From: Pseudobacteroides sp.
GTDB lineage: Bacteria > Bacillota > Clostridia > Acetivibrionales > DSM-2933
Reading direction: 5' to 3'
DNA: 64,000 bases
Assembly (NCBI RefSeq): GCF_036567765.1
Contig: NZ_DATCTU010000032.1
Span: 62,001 to 126,000 of the forward strand
How positions within the stretch are numbered: position 1 is the stretch's first letter; each line of letters opens with the position of its first letter. The position numbers were made by a program, and so were the translations under genes. This document shows, piece after piece, positions 8,541 through 17,835 of the stretch. The notes under the pieces are model-generated. The model saw only the letters and a program-made list of their open reading frames with translations. It was not told the origin of the DNA and did no database searches.

Positions 8541-9866
8541 ATGACTGACTATATTAATGTTATTGGAGCTGGCCTTGCAGGCAGCGAAGCTGCATGGCAG
8601 ATTGCCAAAAGAGGTGTAAAGGTAAAGCTTTATGAAATGAAGCCCCGCAAATTTTCACCGGCACATCATCTAGAAACATTTGCGGAGCTTGTTTGCAGCA
8701 ATTCACTGCGTTCAGCACAGCTTGAAAATGCAGTGGGCCTTTTGAAGGAAGAGATGAGAATATTGGATTCTATCATACTAAGGTGTGCAGATGATACTTC
8801 TGTGCCAGCAGGAGGTGCACTGGCTGTCGATAGGACCAATTTTTCCGGAATGGTTACCGATATTTTAAAGAAAACTGAAAACATTCAAATTATAAACGAG
8901 GAAATAAAGAGCCTGCCGGAAGAGGGGATTACCGTGATAGCAACCGGGCCCCTTACCTCTGAAGAATTTTCAGGTTATTTAGGTGGTTTGATCGGAAAGG
9001 AATACCTGTACTTTTTCGACGCGGCAGCACCTATTATTGAATACAATTCCATTGATATGAGCAAGGCCTTTAGAGCTGCCAGATATGGCAGAGGGTCAGA
9101 TGACTATATCAATTGTCCTATGAATAAGGAGCAATACGAGCATTTTCTAAATGAGCTTAACAATGCAGAAACTTCCGAGATAAAGGACTTTGAAAAGGAT
9201 GCTGTTTTTGAAGGCTGCATGCCTGTAGAAAGCATGGCTCAAAGAGGAAAGGATACGCTAAGATTCGGCCCCTTAAAGCCTGTAGGTCTGGTAGATCCCA
9301 ATACAGGAAAGGAGCCTTATGCTGTAGTTCAGCTGAGGCAGGACAATGCAGAAGGCACTCTTTATAATATAGTAGGATTCCAGACAAGGCTCAAATGGCC
9401 TGAACAAAAAAGGGTGTTCGGATTGATACCAGGCCTTGAAAATGCTGAATATCTAAGGTACGGAGTAATGCATCGCAATACTTTTATCAACTCGCCTGGT
9501 AAGCTGGACGGAGCATATAGGCTTAAGGATAGGCCAAACCTGTTCTTCGCAGGCCAGATGACAGGAGTTGAGGGATACGTGGAATCGGCCTCATCCGGTA
9601 TGCTGGCAGGAATTAATGCTGCATTAACCTATTTTGGTAAGGATGTGGTTCTTTTTCCAAAACTTACGGCTATAGGAGCGTTGAGCAGTTATATTTCCAA
9701 TCCTGCAGTTAAAAATTTTCAGCCTATGAATGTCAATTTCGGGTTGATGGACAGCTTGGATGTCAGAATCAAAGACAAGAGAAAGAAAAACTTTGAAATA
9801 TCCCAGAGGGCCTTAGAGAAGGTACGAGAAATAAAAAGTCAGATTGAAGAACGATTTAGTTCATAA
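8541..9866 (+). CDS. trmFO: Methylenetetrahydrofolate-tRNA-(uracil-5-)-methyltransferase TrmFO
   Basis: 441 residues. Makes ribothymidine-54 in the tRNA T-loop using 5,10-methylene-THF and FADH2. The N-terminal dinucleotide-binding motif [19 protein letters not shown] is followed by VCSNSLRS and [11 protein letters not shown]. The C-terminal half has [19 protein letters not shown], typical of the TrmFO branch of the GidA family; the length (~440) separates it from MnmG (~630). RBS AGAGGAAA lies upstream. It follows topA as in Bacillus, but the codV-clpQ-clpY-codY genes found next in Bacillus are missing. Confidence 0.97.
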   Translation: MTDYINVIGAGLAGSEAAWQIAKRGVKVKLYEMKPRKFSPAHHLETFAELVCSNSLRSAQLENAVGLLKEEMRILDSIILRCADDTSVPAGGALAVDRTNFSGMVTDILKKTENIQIINEEIKSLPEEGITVIATGPLTSEEFSGYLGGLIGKEYLYFFDAAAPIIEYNSIDMSKAFRAARYGRGSDDYINCPMNKEQYEHFLNELNNAETSEIKDFEKDAVFEGCMPVESMAQRGKDTLRFGPLKPVGLVDPNTGKEPYAVVQLRQDNAEGTLYNIVGFQTRLKWPEQKRVFGLIPGLENAEYLRYGVMHRNTFINSPGKLDGAYRLKDRPNLFFAGQMTGVEGYVESASSGMLAGINAALTYFGKDVVLFPKLTAIGALSSYISNPAVKNFQPMNVNFGLMDSLDVRIKDKRKKNFEISQRALEKVREIKSQIEERFSS

Positions 9867-9892
9867 ATAGCTATATTACAGTAAATTAATAG

Positions 9893-9926
9893 ACTGCCTG
9901 ATGTCCATTATATGGTGCCAGGCAGT
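9893..9926 (+). terminator. Terminator-like hairpin after trmFO
   Basis: ACTGCCTG (9893-9900) pairs with CAGGCAGT (9919-9926). An inner CCAT/ATGG stem closes the loop, and TTATTAG follows. The U tract is weak. Confidence 0.6.
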
Positions 9927-9984
9927 TATTAGTATTATCTCCAGAAATATATAATTGCATATATTTTTCCAACTGCATTTTTTG

Positions 9985-10013
9985 TTGAATTTCATAGAAA
10001 ATTATGATATTAT
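9985..10013 (+). promoter_or_regulatory. Candidate sigma-A promoter of the flagellar super-operon (gap 9867-10222)
   Basis: TTGAAT (9985-9990), a 17-nt spacer and TATTAT (10008-10013), implying a ~200-nt 5' leader before flgB. The rest of this gap is AT-rich and holds no gene that I can see. A weak sigma-D-like match, TAAA (10076-10079) with GTCGAAAT (10097-10104), has a 17-nt spacer, longer than usual. A direct repeat of TTAATACAA lies near 10141. Confidence 0.45.
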
Positions 10014-10222
10014 GTATTTATATGACCAAGATATTATCTTCTTAGTGCATTTACATATCAAATTTAAGCTTTTTGTAAAGAGAAACCAAAAGTTTTGTCG
10101 AAATTTTGCCATATGAAAGATTAATCATTTTTTGTTACCATTAATACAATTAATACAATTTTTTCTTTTATTTTAGGGTGTGATAGGAAAATTAAAGAAT
10201 TCCACTGGAAGGGGGATAACCT

Positions 10223-10636
10223 ATGGTCGGATGGTTATTCAACAATGCAAAAATATTGGAAAAAGCAATGGATGGTACAGTCTTAAGGAATGAAGCAATC
10301 ACACAAAATATCGCCAACGTTGATACACCGGATTATAAAAGAAAAACAGTAGCTTTTGAAAAGGCTTTAAGCGATGCGATGGATAAAAGCAGCTTTAGGG
10401 GCTATCGTACAGATAAAAGGCACATCCCCATTGGAGGAAGCAATGTGGATAATGTTAATATAAGTGTCACAGAGGATAATTCCGCACTTCAAATGAGACT
10501 TGACGGTAATAATGTTGACATTGAGGCAGAGATGTCTTTGATGGCAAAGAATAACATATTGTATAACGCATTGACGCAAAAACTTTCAGGAGAATTTAGA
10601 AAGCTTAAGTCGGTAATAAGTGAAGGGAGAAAATAA
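10223..10636 (+). CDS. flgB: Flagellar basal body rod protein FlgB
   Basis: 137 residues, first gene of the fla/che block. Proximal rod subunit, exported by the flagellar type III system. The N-terminal rod signature is EAITQNIANVDTPDYKRK, and the C-terminal helix contains the AEMSLMAKNNILYNALTQKL segment. RBS GAAGGGGG (10209-10216) precedes ATG 10223. Followed after 3 bases by flgC. Confidence 0.96.
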   Translation: MVGWLFNNAKILEKAMDGTVLRNEAITQNIANVDTPDYKRKTVAFEKALSDAMDKSSFRGYRTDKRHIPIGGSNVDNVNISVTEDNSALQMRLDGNNVDIEAEMSLMAKNNILYNALTQKLSGEFRKLKSVISEGRK

Positions 10637-10639
10637 TAT

Positions 10640-11083
10640 ATGGGATACTTCAGTTCTCTTGATATAAGTTCTACAGGGCTTACAGCCCAACGACTCAGAA
10701 TGGACATAATATCCCAGAACATTGCGAATGCCGAGACAACGAGAAGTGAAAACGGACTGCCGTATAGAAGGAAGCTTGTGGTATTTGAGGAAAAGTCGGC
10801 ATCGGCACCATTTTCAGAGTATTTAAGTGCTAGCAGCAAAAATAAGATAGCAGGCAATGGTGTCAGGGTAAGTAACATTGTTGAAGACTCTTCTCCATTA
10901 AAAAAGGTTTACAACCCCGGACATCCTGATGCTGACAAAGATGGTTATGTAAACATGCCCAATGTGGATGTTCTTACGGAAATGATAAATATGATTTCTG
11001 CCACAAGATCCTATGAAGCCAATGTTACTGCTATAAATACCACAAAAAGTATGGCTCTTAAAGCACTTGATATCGGTCGTTAA
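10640..11083 (+). CDS. flgC: Flagellar basal body rod protein FlgC
   Basis: 147 residues. Proximal rod subunit with N-terminal DISSTGLTAQRLRMDIISQN, the NIANAETTR motif and a C-terminal helix MINMISATRSYEANVTAINT characteristic of FlgC. Spacing to flgB is 3 bases, indicating co-transcription. Length is typical. Confidence 0.96.
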   Translation: MGYFSSLDISSTGLTAQRLRMDIISQNIANAETTRSENGLPYRRKLVVFEEKSASAPFSEYLSASSKNKIAGNGVRVSNIVEDSSPLKKVYNPGHPDADKDGYVNMPNVDVLTEMINMISATRSYEANVTAINTTKSMALKALDIGR

Positions 11084-11170
11084 CATATCGAATAGATTAA
11101 TATGGTATTAATAAAATAAAGTATATTCTACATAATTATCTAGTAAAAACTACTATACATGGAGGATGTT

Positions 11171-11473
11171 ATGGCTGTTAACTCGATAAACGGTTTTAAT
11201 GCAATATCCCCTGTTACTTTTGATAAGAACATCCCGGTCAGTGAAAATAAGGGATTAAATTTTTCGGAGATTTTTAATAATGCCCTAAACTCCGTTAATG
11301 AACTACAGGCCCAATCAAAGGAGCTTACAAATGATTTGGCAGCAGGAAGGACTGACAATATTCACGAGGTCTTGATTGCCGGAGAGAAGGCGGATGTAGC
11401 CTTACAGCTCACTATTCAAATCAGAAACAAAATTCTTGATGCATATACTGAAATAATGAGAATGCAGATCTAA
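11171..11473 (+). CDS. fliE: Flagellar hook-basal body protein FliE
   Basis: 100 residues from ATG 11171, with GGAGG at 11161-11165. An upstream in-frame ATG at 11159 overlaps that site and is rejected. FliE joins the MS ring to the rod. The conserved C-terminal block is IHEVLIAGEKADVALQLTIQ followed by RNKILDAYTEIMRMQI. Canonical position between flgC and fliF. Confidence 0.95.
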   Translation: MAVNSINGFNAISPVTFDKNIPVSENKGLNFSEIFNNALNSVNELQAQSKELTNDLAAGRTDNIHEVLIAGEKADVALQLTIQIRNKILDAYTEIMRMQI

Positions 11474-11624
11474 AGTTTTAATTAAATAAAATCAAAACAA
11501 GAAAGTTAATATGGCAATACCTGAACGGAGATAAATGGAAGATTATATTAGGGGTTAATGGGTATCAAATCTAGGATTGGAAATTTTTCACGGAAGAGAA
11601 AGCTCTGTAAAAGGTGGTGTAATT

Positions 11625-13229
11625 ATGCCTGAATTTATTTCAAGGCTACAGCAAAAAGCTGCTGAATTATGGAAAGTTCTCGATAAGTCCCAGAAAAGGC
11701 GGATTTATATTATTTCTGCCATTCTGGTGACTGTTCTTGCAGCGAGCATAGTTTTGGCTACTCGTACAAGCTATGTGCCGCTTATTAAAAGTTCCAATCA
11801 AAAAGATATCAGTGAGATGACTAAAATTCTCCAGGAGCAGAATATAAAGTTCAAGCTGGATCAAAATTCAGGAACTATTCTTATAAATTCAAAAGACAAT
11901 AACAAAGCACAGGTAGCATTAATTCAGGGCGGATATCCTAAAAGCGGCATGACCTTTGAGGATGCTTTCAGCTCCATAAAAATAAATACTACCGAAAGCG
12001 ACAAACAAAAGCTTTGGCAACACTATGACGAGTCAACATTAAGCACAAAACTAAAAATGCTGGCGGATAATATTGAAGATGCAAGCGTCACTATATCCAA
12101 ACCTGAAGACACTCCGTTTATAATTGACAAGAAGGATAATGAAAAGCCTTCTGCAAATGTAATTATCAAACCGAAGAGTGAGCTTACTGAGAAACAGGTT
12201 CAGGGTATTGTCATGATGGTTGCATCAAGTGTTATTGGGCTAGAACCAAAGGATGTCACTGTTCTTGATAATAATCTGAATATTTTGAATAACCAATCGG
12301 TGGACAGTACAATAAATGAGGCAAACAATCAGTATGATATGAAGCAAAAGATGAAAGTGACACTTGAGAACAGTGTATATAATCTTTACAACAAGGTGCC
12401 CCTTGACAGCTTTGAAAGCATTAGGGCTGTTGTAAATCCTGTTCTTGATTTTGATAAACTTAAAAGGCAGACAAGTGACATTTCAAACGGTACAGGTCTG
12501 GATGGTCCCGCCATTATCAGCTCCGAGAGGACGAAGGAGAAGCTTGTTAACGGAGAAGCAGGGGGAGTTCCCGGAACCGACACAAACCCGGGAGATACCA
12601 CTACATACCCATTAAATTCCGATGGCAATTCTACATATGACAAGTCATCTGAGAAGATAAATAACGAGTATAAGAGAACAGTTACAGATGAGGAGAAGGC
12701 ACTGGGTGCCTTAAATATGGAGAAATCATCCATGACCGTTGCATTATACTATGGAAGAAGGGTTAAGGATGATAAGAATATCACTGCTGAGTTCATCGAG
12801 TCAATTAAGAGCGATGTGAGCAGAGCTACAGGAATACCGGCAGCTAACATATCGGTTAACAAATATAAAATGGCTCCTGAAACCATTGAAGTTAAGTCAT
12901 TAGCCGACACAATAAAGGAGCTTGTCAATGCTTATGGGTTCTTTGCATTGCTGCTGCTTTTAACTATAGGTCTTATGATTGCACTTATACCGAGAAAGAA
13001 GAAAAAGGAAGCACCACAGGAGGCGGCTCCGGCGGCCGAGCCGGCTTTGGCTGCAGCAACAACAGGTGGCTTTGATGTAACGGTTGGAGATGAATTTGAG
13101 GATGAAATCCAAGAAATTGATATGGAAGAGAAATCTGAAGTTAAGAAGCAGATTGAAAAGTTTGTAAAACAAAAACCTGATTCTGTGGCACAGCTCTTAA
13201 GAACATGGCTTTCAGATGATTGGGAGTAA
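11625..13229 (+). CDS. fliF: Flagellar MS-ring protein FliF
   Basis: 534 residues from ATG 11625 (AAAGGTGGTG upstream; the longer TTG-start frame at 11577 adds an unlikely leader). FliF forms the membrane MS ring that houses the export gate. Transmembrane segments lie near residues 25-47 and 435-457. Between them is the YscJ/FliF ring domain (RTSYVPLIKSSNQKDISEM, SDKQKLWQHYDESTLS). The cytoplasmic C-terminus is acidic and ends QLLRTWLSDDWE, the FliG-binding tail. Complete. Confidence 0.97.
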   Translation: MPEFISRLQQKAAELWKVLDKSQKRRIYIISAILVTVLAASIVLATRTSYVPLIKSSNQKDISEMTKILQEQNIKFKLDQNSGTILINSKDNNKAQVALIQGGYPKSGMTFEDAFSSIKINTTESDKQKLWQHYDESTLSTKLKMLADNIEDASVTISKPEDTPFIIDKKDNEKPSANVIIKPKSELTEKQVQGIVMMVASSVIGLEPKDVTVLDNNLNILNNQSVDSTINEANNQYDMKQKMKVTLENSVYNLYNKVPLDSFESIRAVVNPVLDFDKLKRQTSDISNGTGLDGPAIISSERTKEKLVNGEAGGVPGTDTNPGDTTTYPLNSDGNSTYDKSSEKINNEYKRTVTDEEKALGALNMEKSSMTVALYYGRRVKDDKNITAEFIESIKSDVSRATGIPAANISVNKYKMAPETIEVKSLADTIKELVNAYGFFALLLLLTIGLMIALIPRKKKKEAPQEAAPAAEPALAAATTGGFDVTVGDEFEDEIQEIDMEEKSEVKKQIEKFVKQKPDSVAQLLRTWLSDDWE

Positions 13230-13280
13230 TATATAGATAATAAAAAGAAACTTAGCCGAAAAATTGCTGGGGGGATAAAG

Positions 13281-14306
13281 GTGAGCCGTAACAGTACCGG
13301 ATTTAAAGGTGATTATAATGGAAAAACCAAAGCAGCTATGCTTTTAATATCTCTTGGACCTGAAAAATCCGCTGAAATATTCAAGCATTTAAAGGAAGAA
13401 GAGATAGAGCAGCTTACACTTGAGATTGCAAATATTAGGACTGTAACACCAGAAGACAAGGAACGGGTTTTAGAAGAGTTTTACCAGATATGCCTCGCAC
13501 AGGATTATATAGCAGAAGGTGGTATAAATTATGCCAAAGAAATTCTTGAGAAGGCTTTAGGAACTCAAAAGGCTTTGGAGGTTATAAACAAGCTTACTGT
13601 ATCGCTGCAGGTGAGACCCTTTGATTTTGTCAGAAAAGCAGATCCTTCGCAGCTTCTAAACTTTATACAGAACGAGCATCCCCAAACGATAGCTCTAATT
13701 CTTGCCTATCTTAAGCCTCAGCAGTCATCAATAGTTTTATCGGCTTTGCCTCAGGACAAACAGGCGGATGTGGCAAGGAGAATTGCGACGATGGACAGGA
13801 CATCTCCCGAAGTAATAAAAGAAGTAGAAAGGGTGCTTGAAAAGAAGCTTTCTTCACTGGTGACTGAGGACTTTACAGCTGCAGGTGGTGTTCAGTCAAT
13901 TGTTGATATCCTCAATAATGTTGATAGAGGAACAGAAAAATATATTATGGAAACCTTAGAAATTGAAGATACTGATTTGGCAGAAGAAATCAAGAAGAGA
14001 ATGTTTGTATTTGAAGATGTATTAACCCTTGACAACAGATCGATACAGAGGTTCTTGCGGGAAGTTGACAACAGCCAGCTTGCTATTGCATTAAAGGGCT
14101 CTACCGAAGAGGTTCAGAAGCTTATATTCGGTAATATGTCAAAGCGTTTGTCCGAGATGATAAAAGAGGATATAGACTTCATGGGACCTGTAAGGCTCAA
14201 AGATGTTGAAGAGGCACAGCAAAAAATTGTTAATGTAATAAGAAAGCTTGAAGATGCAGGTGAAATTGTTATTTCCAGAGGCGGAGGAGATGAAATAATT
14301 GTATAA
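13281..14306 (+). CDS. fliG: Flagellar motor switch protein FliG
   Basis: 341 residues from GTG 13281 (GGGGGGAT upstream). C-ring rotor protein that converts stator force to rotation. The N-domain KAAMLLISLGPEKSAEIFKHL binds FliF. The middle EHPQTIALILAYLKP holds the EHPQ motif for FliM. The C-domain FVFEDVLTLDNRSIQRFLREV carries the charged torque helix. Overlaps fliH by 8 bases, suggesting translational coupling. Confidence 0.98.
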   Translation: MSRNSTGFKGDYNGKTKAAMLLISLGPEKSAEIFKHLKEEEIEQLTLEIANIRTVTPEDKERVLEEFYQICLAQDYIAEGGINYAKEILEKALGTQKALEVINKLTVSLQVRPFDFVRKADPSQLLNFIQNEHPQTIALILAYLKPQQSSIVLSALPQDKQADVARRIATMDRTSPEVIKEVERVLEKKLSSLVTEDFTAAGGVQSIVDILNNVDRGTEKYIMETLEIEDTDLAEEIKKRMFVFEDVLTLDNRSIQRFLREVDNSQLAIALKGSTEEVQKLIFGNMSKRLSEMIKEDIDFMGPVRLKDVEEAQQKIVNVIRKLEDAGEIVISRGGGDEIIV

Positions 14307-15069
14307 CAAGGTATATAAAAACTATCAGATAAATCTGGGATTACCGTTTCAAGTAAATAAGCCGTTAAATTTTCAGACAGTTAAGCATATGGACGATGAT
14401 ATGAGTTTTGATGATGATAAGGAACTTTTCATTCAGCAGCAGGATGACGTTGAAACCAGGGAACAAATACTGGAAGCTGCCCGTGAAGAAGCGGAAATGA
14501 TAATAAAAGAGGCAAATTTCGAGGCCGAAAGGATTGTAAATCAAATCCAGAACCAAGCTATGGAGAATGCAGCTGCAATTTTGGAAGAGACCAGGCAAAA
14601 AGGCTTCGAAGAAGGGTATAACGAGGTTAAGAAGCAGTATGAGGACTTGCTTGAGGAGGCAGAGTTTATCAAGGAGCATGCAAGGATTGAATATAAGGAG
14701 GTCCTTGAAAGTATTGAGTCTGATGCTGTAAACATTGTGTTGGATATAGCCAGAAAGGTTTTGGGCATGGAAATCAGTACCAATAAGGAAGTCGTTCTTG
14801 GACTTATAAAGCAGGCCTTTGAAAAGTGTTCCAGCAAGGAAAATGTGGTCTTAAAGGTATCAAATGAAGACTTTGACTATGTCTGTGCCAACAAGGATAT
14901 TATTTTGGGAATGGTTGAGGGTATAGGTGAACTTGACATAAAGAAAGACTCATCATTAAAGGCCGGAGGGTGTATGGTGGAGACAGCATACGGAACTATT
15001 GATGCAGGGATGCAGACTAAATTCAAAAAAATCGAGAGTGCATTCAGAAATGTTATTTTGGACAAATAG
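14299..15069 (+). CDS. fliH: Flagellar assembly protein FliH
   Basis: 256 residues from TTG 14299, with GGAGG at 14283-14287 inside fliG. Regulator of the FliI export ATPase. Acidic and helical in the N-terminal half (EQILEAAREEAEMIIKEANF, a coiled coil), with a V/A-ATPase E-subunit-like C-terminal half (IARKVLGMEISTNKEVVLGL). The N-terminus is divergent, as is normal for FliH. Identification rests on position plus these features. Confidence 0.92.
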   Translation: MYNKVYKNYQINLGLPFQVNKPLNFQTVKHMDDDMSFDDDKELFIQQQDDVETREQILEAAREEAEMIIKEANFEAERIVNQIQNQAMENAAAILEETRQKGFEEGYNEVKKQYEDLLEEAEFIKEHARIEYKEVLESIESDAVNIVLDIARKVLGMEISTNKEVVLGLIKQAFEKCSSKENVVLKVSNEDFDYVCANKDIILGMVEGIGELDIKKDSSLKAGGCMVETAYGTIDAGMQTKFKKIESAFRNVILDK

Positions 15070-15104
15070 ATGATTACCTGAAAATTACATGAGGGGTGCG
15101 GACA

Positions 15105-16418
15105 ATGCCTGTAATAGACTTGGGAAGATACGCGGAAATACTGGAAAAATCTGATTATATTGAATATACAGGTAAAGTATCAAAAGTTGTTGGATTAACA
15201 ATTGAATCTACCGGTCCTGAAGTAAATATGGGAGAAATGTGCTACATTCACACTTCAAAGGGGAGAAAAGCCATAGAAGCGGAAGTTGTTGGATTTAAGG
15301 ACAATAAGGTTCTTCTTATGCCTCTTGGTGATATGAGCGGCATAGGTCCTGGTAACAAGGTAGTGGCTACAGGTGAACTGCTGCGGGTTGGTGTGGGAGA
15401 AATGCTGAAGGGAAGGATATTGGACGGTATGGGTAAGCCTATTGACAGTAAGGGTGTTTTTGAAACCCAGTGCTTTTACCCAGTTGAAAACACCACGCCT
15501 CATCCCCTTCAAAGAAAGAGAATATCAGAGCCTCTGTCATTAGGGGTTAAAACAATAGATGGGCTTTTGACGGTTGGCAAAGGTCAGAGGGTGGGCATAT
15601 TCGCCGGAAGCGGTGTTGGAAAAAGCACCCTTATAGGTATGATTGCCAGGAATACTAAAGCGGATATAAATGTTATTGCACTTATTGGAGAACGTGGAAG
15701 AGAAGTTAAGGAGTTTATAGAAAAGGACTTGGGAGAAGAAGGGCTGGAAAGATCAATTCTTGTAATCGCCACATCAGACCAGCCTGCATTGGTAAGACTT
15801 AAAGGAGCCCTTGTAGCAACGGCTATTGCAGAGTATTATAGGGATCAGGGAAAGGATGTCCTGCTGCTGATGGATTCATTGACACGTTTTGCAATGGCAC
15901 AGAGGGAAATAGGGCTTGCAGTAGGAGAACCGCCAGTCTCAAGGGGCTATACCCCATCGGTATTTGCTATGATGCCCAAGCTTTTGGAAAGGTCAGGATG
16001 CTCCGATAAAGGTTCCATTACAGGACTATACACAGTATTGGTTGATGGTGACGACTTGATGGAGCCAGTAACTGATACGGCAAGAGGAATTTTGGATGGA
16101 CATATAGTGCTATCCAGAGCCCTGGCAAATAAAAACCAGTACCCGGCTATTGATGTATTGGCAAGTATAAGCAGGGTTATGTCGGACATTGTAACAAAAG
16201 AGCACAAAAAAACAGCAGCAGAAATAAAGAAGATTATGGCTGTATACAGAGAGGCGGAAGACCTGATAAATATAGGTGCATATGTTAGGGGCAGCAATGA
16301 AAAAATTGACTATGCAATAGACGTTCATGATAAAATTTTGGGCTTTATTGAGCAGGGAACTCATGACAAATTGACTTTTGATGAGACTACCAATATGATG
16401 TTCAGCCTATTGGATTAA
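15105..16418 (+). CDS. fliI: Flagellum-specific ATPase FliI
   Basis: 437 residues from ATG 15105 (GAGGGG at 15091-15096). Type III export ATPase, related to F1-beta. Walker A FAGSGVGKSTLIGM is near residue 167, then ALIGERGREVKEFIE and Walker B DVLLLMDSLTRFAMAQREIG with VGEPPVSRGYTPSVF. All catalytic motifs are present. Acts with FliH and FliJ, encoded on either side. Confidence 0.98.
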   Translation: MPVIDLGRYAEILEKSDYIEYTGKVSKVVGLTIESTGPEVNMGEMCYIHTSKGRKAIEAEVVGFKDNKVLLMPLGDMSGIGPGNKVVATGELLRVGVGEMLKGRILDGMGKPIDSKGVFETQCFYPVENTTPHPLQRKRISEPLSLGVKTIDGLLTVGKGQRVGIFAGSGVGKSTLIGMIARNTKADINVIALIGERGREVKEFIEKDLGEEGLERSILVIATSDQPALVRLKGALVATAIAEYYRDQGKDVLLLMDSLTRFAMAQREIGLAVGEPPVSRGYTPSVFAMMPKLLERSGCSDKGSITGLYTVLVDGDDLMEPVTDTARGILDGHIVLSRALANKNQYPAIDVLASISRVMSDIVTKEHKKTAAEIKKIMAVYREAEDLINIGAYVRGSNEKIDYAIDVHDKILGFIEQGTHDKLTFDETTNMMFSLLD

Positions 16419-16436
16419 TGATAAGGATGATCATAT

Positions 16437-16883
16437 ATGGCAAAATTTAAATTCAGACTGCAGCCTCTTCTAAACATAAAAATCCAGCTTGAGGATAGTG
16501 CAAAGAATGAGCTTGGAAAAGCTGTTCAAAGGCTGGAGGAGGAGAAGGAAAAAGCAAGGTTCCTTGTTGAGAACAGGGAAAAATATATAAGTGAATTTCA
16601 GGAAAAGACATCATCCTACGTAAGGATTGATGAGCTCAAGGGATACACACTGTATATTTCAAAGCTTGCCCAAAACATTGAACTGCAAAATAAAAATATT
16701 AAGGAAGCTAGCGATAATGTCGATAGATATAGGGAAGACCTTATAAAAATAGTTAAAGAGAGGAAAATTTTAGAGAAACTTAAGGAAAAAAAATATAAGG
16801 AATACTTAAGTGAGTTAGGCAAGGATGAACAAAAGAGAATGGATGAAATCGTCAGCTACAAATATACAGAGAATGAAATTTAG
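16437..16883 (+). CDS. fliJ: Flagellar export protein FliJ
   Basis: 148 residues, almost wholly alpha-helical and charged (FKFRLQPLLNIKIQLEDSAK at the N-terminus, the FliJ signature, then long Glu/Lys coiled coil). FliJ is the central stalk of the FliI ATPase and escorts chaperones. Position directly after fliI is decisive, as sequence conservation in the family is low. Confidence 0.92.
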   Translation: MAKFKFRLQPLLNIKIQLEDSAKNELGKAVQRLEEEKEKARFLVENREKYISEFQEKTSSYVRIDELKGYTLYISKLAQNIELQNKNIKEASDNVDRYREDLIKIVKERKILEKLKEKKYKEYLSELGKDEQKRMDEIVSYKYTENEI

Positions 16884-16892
16884 GGGATAAAA

Positions 16893-17771
16893 ATGGCCAA
16901 AAAGGATAAAAACCTGGAAGAGGAAGTAGTAAATCAACAACTACAAAGCCCTAAACCGCAAGGAAGCGTGGATGAGAGCGATAAAAAAGGAATCTTGTTT
17001 GTATTGTTTGCTCTTTTGACAGCACTGGTAATAATGATTGCGGTTATTGGAGGGGCTTTATTTATTGTTATAAAAAATAATGTTAACGGTACTGCTGAGA
17101 AGTACAGGAAGGAAATCCAGGGAATACCTGTTTTAAACCTGGCACTACCAACAGCCAAAGAAGCTGATGATCCGGAAGAATTGACACCTGAGGATTTAAA
17201 GAAAAAGTATGTGGAGCTTAAAAAGGCAAAGGATGAAAAAATAAAAGAGTTGGATGACGCAAATAAAAAGATTGCTGAACTTGAGAAGACAAAAAATGAG
17301 CAGGATAAAATAAAAGTTGAGGCTGATAAGTACAAGAAGGATAACGAAGAATTGAAAAAACAAAATGAGGCTGGCAAAAAACAAATGGAAGATGAAAGAA
17401 AGAAGCTGGAAGGCTATAAAAAAGAGATAGACGAGATTGTAGCAAAGGGAGACAAAACAGGGTTCAAAGAGTTTTACGAGCAGCTTAATCCTGAGGTCTC
17501 AGAGAAAATTTACAAAGAGATAATTACAGAAAAAAAGGTTGACACTGAAACAAAGAAATTCGCAACTTTGTATGAAACCATGGATCCATCTGCTGCGGCT
17601 GCTATATTTGAGCAGCTTGGCACTGGTAAAATTGATCTTGTGGTAGACATACTAAGGTATATGAAAAAAGAGTCTTCAGCGGAGGTCCTTGCAGCAATGA
17701 AGACGGAATTTTCAGCCAAGGTTTCTGAGAAACTATCAAAATTTTACATGGCTACACCTAAACCCCAATAA
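16893..17771 (+). CDS. MotE-like protein (membrane-anchored coiled coil with MgtE-N-like domain)
   Basis: 292 residues. A short Lys/Glu-rich N-terminus, one transmembrane segment (~residues 32-56, ILFVLFALLTALVIMIAVIG), a long Lys/Glu coiled coil (~90-185), then a C-terminal MgtE-N-like domain (YETMDPSAAAAIFEQLGTGK, VVDILRYMKKESSAEVLAAM). The architecture matches MotE-type proteins of Firmicutes/epsilonproteobacteria, which act in stator stability or assembly. The stator genes motAB are not in this operon, so the partner must be elsewhere. The role is inferred from architecture and from its place between fliJ and fliK. Confidence 0.8.
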   Translation: MAKKDKNLEEEVVNQQLQSPKPQGSVDESDKKGILFVLFALLTALVIMIAVIGGALFIVIKNNVNGTAEKYRKEIQGIPVLNLALPTAKEADDPEELTPEDLKKKYVELKKAKDEKIKELDDANKKIAELEKTKNEQDKIKVEADKYKKDNEELKKQNEAGKKQMEDERKKLEGYKKEIDEIVAKGDKTGFKEFYEQLNPEVSEKIYKEIITEKKVDTETKKFATLYETMDPSAAAAIFEQLGTGKIDLVVDILRYMKKESSAEVLAAMKTEFSAKVSEKLSKFYMATPKPQ

Positions 17772-17835
17772 CCAGCTATAGGAATAAAGGTTTAGTTTTT
17801 ATATTAATGAGCTAACAGCGAAAGGAGGTGAGACA

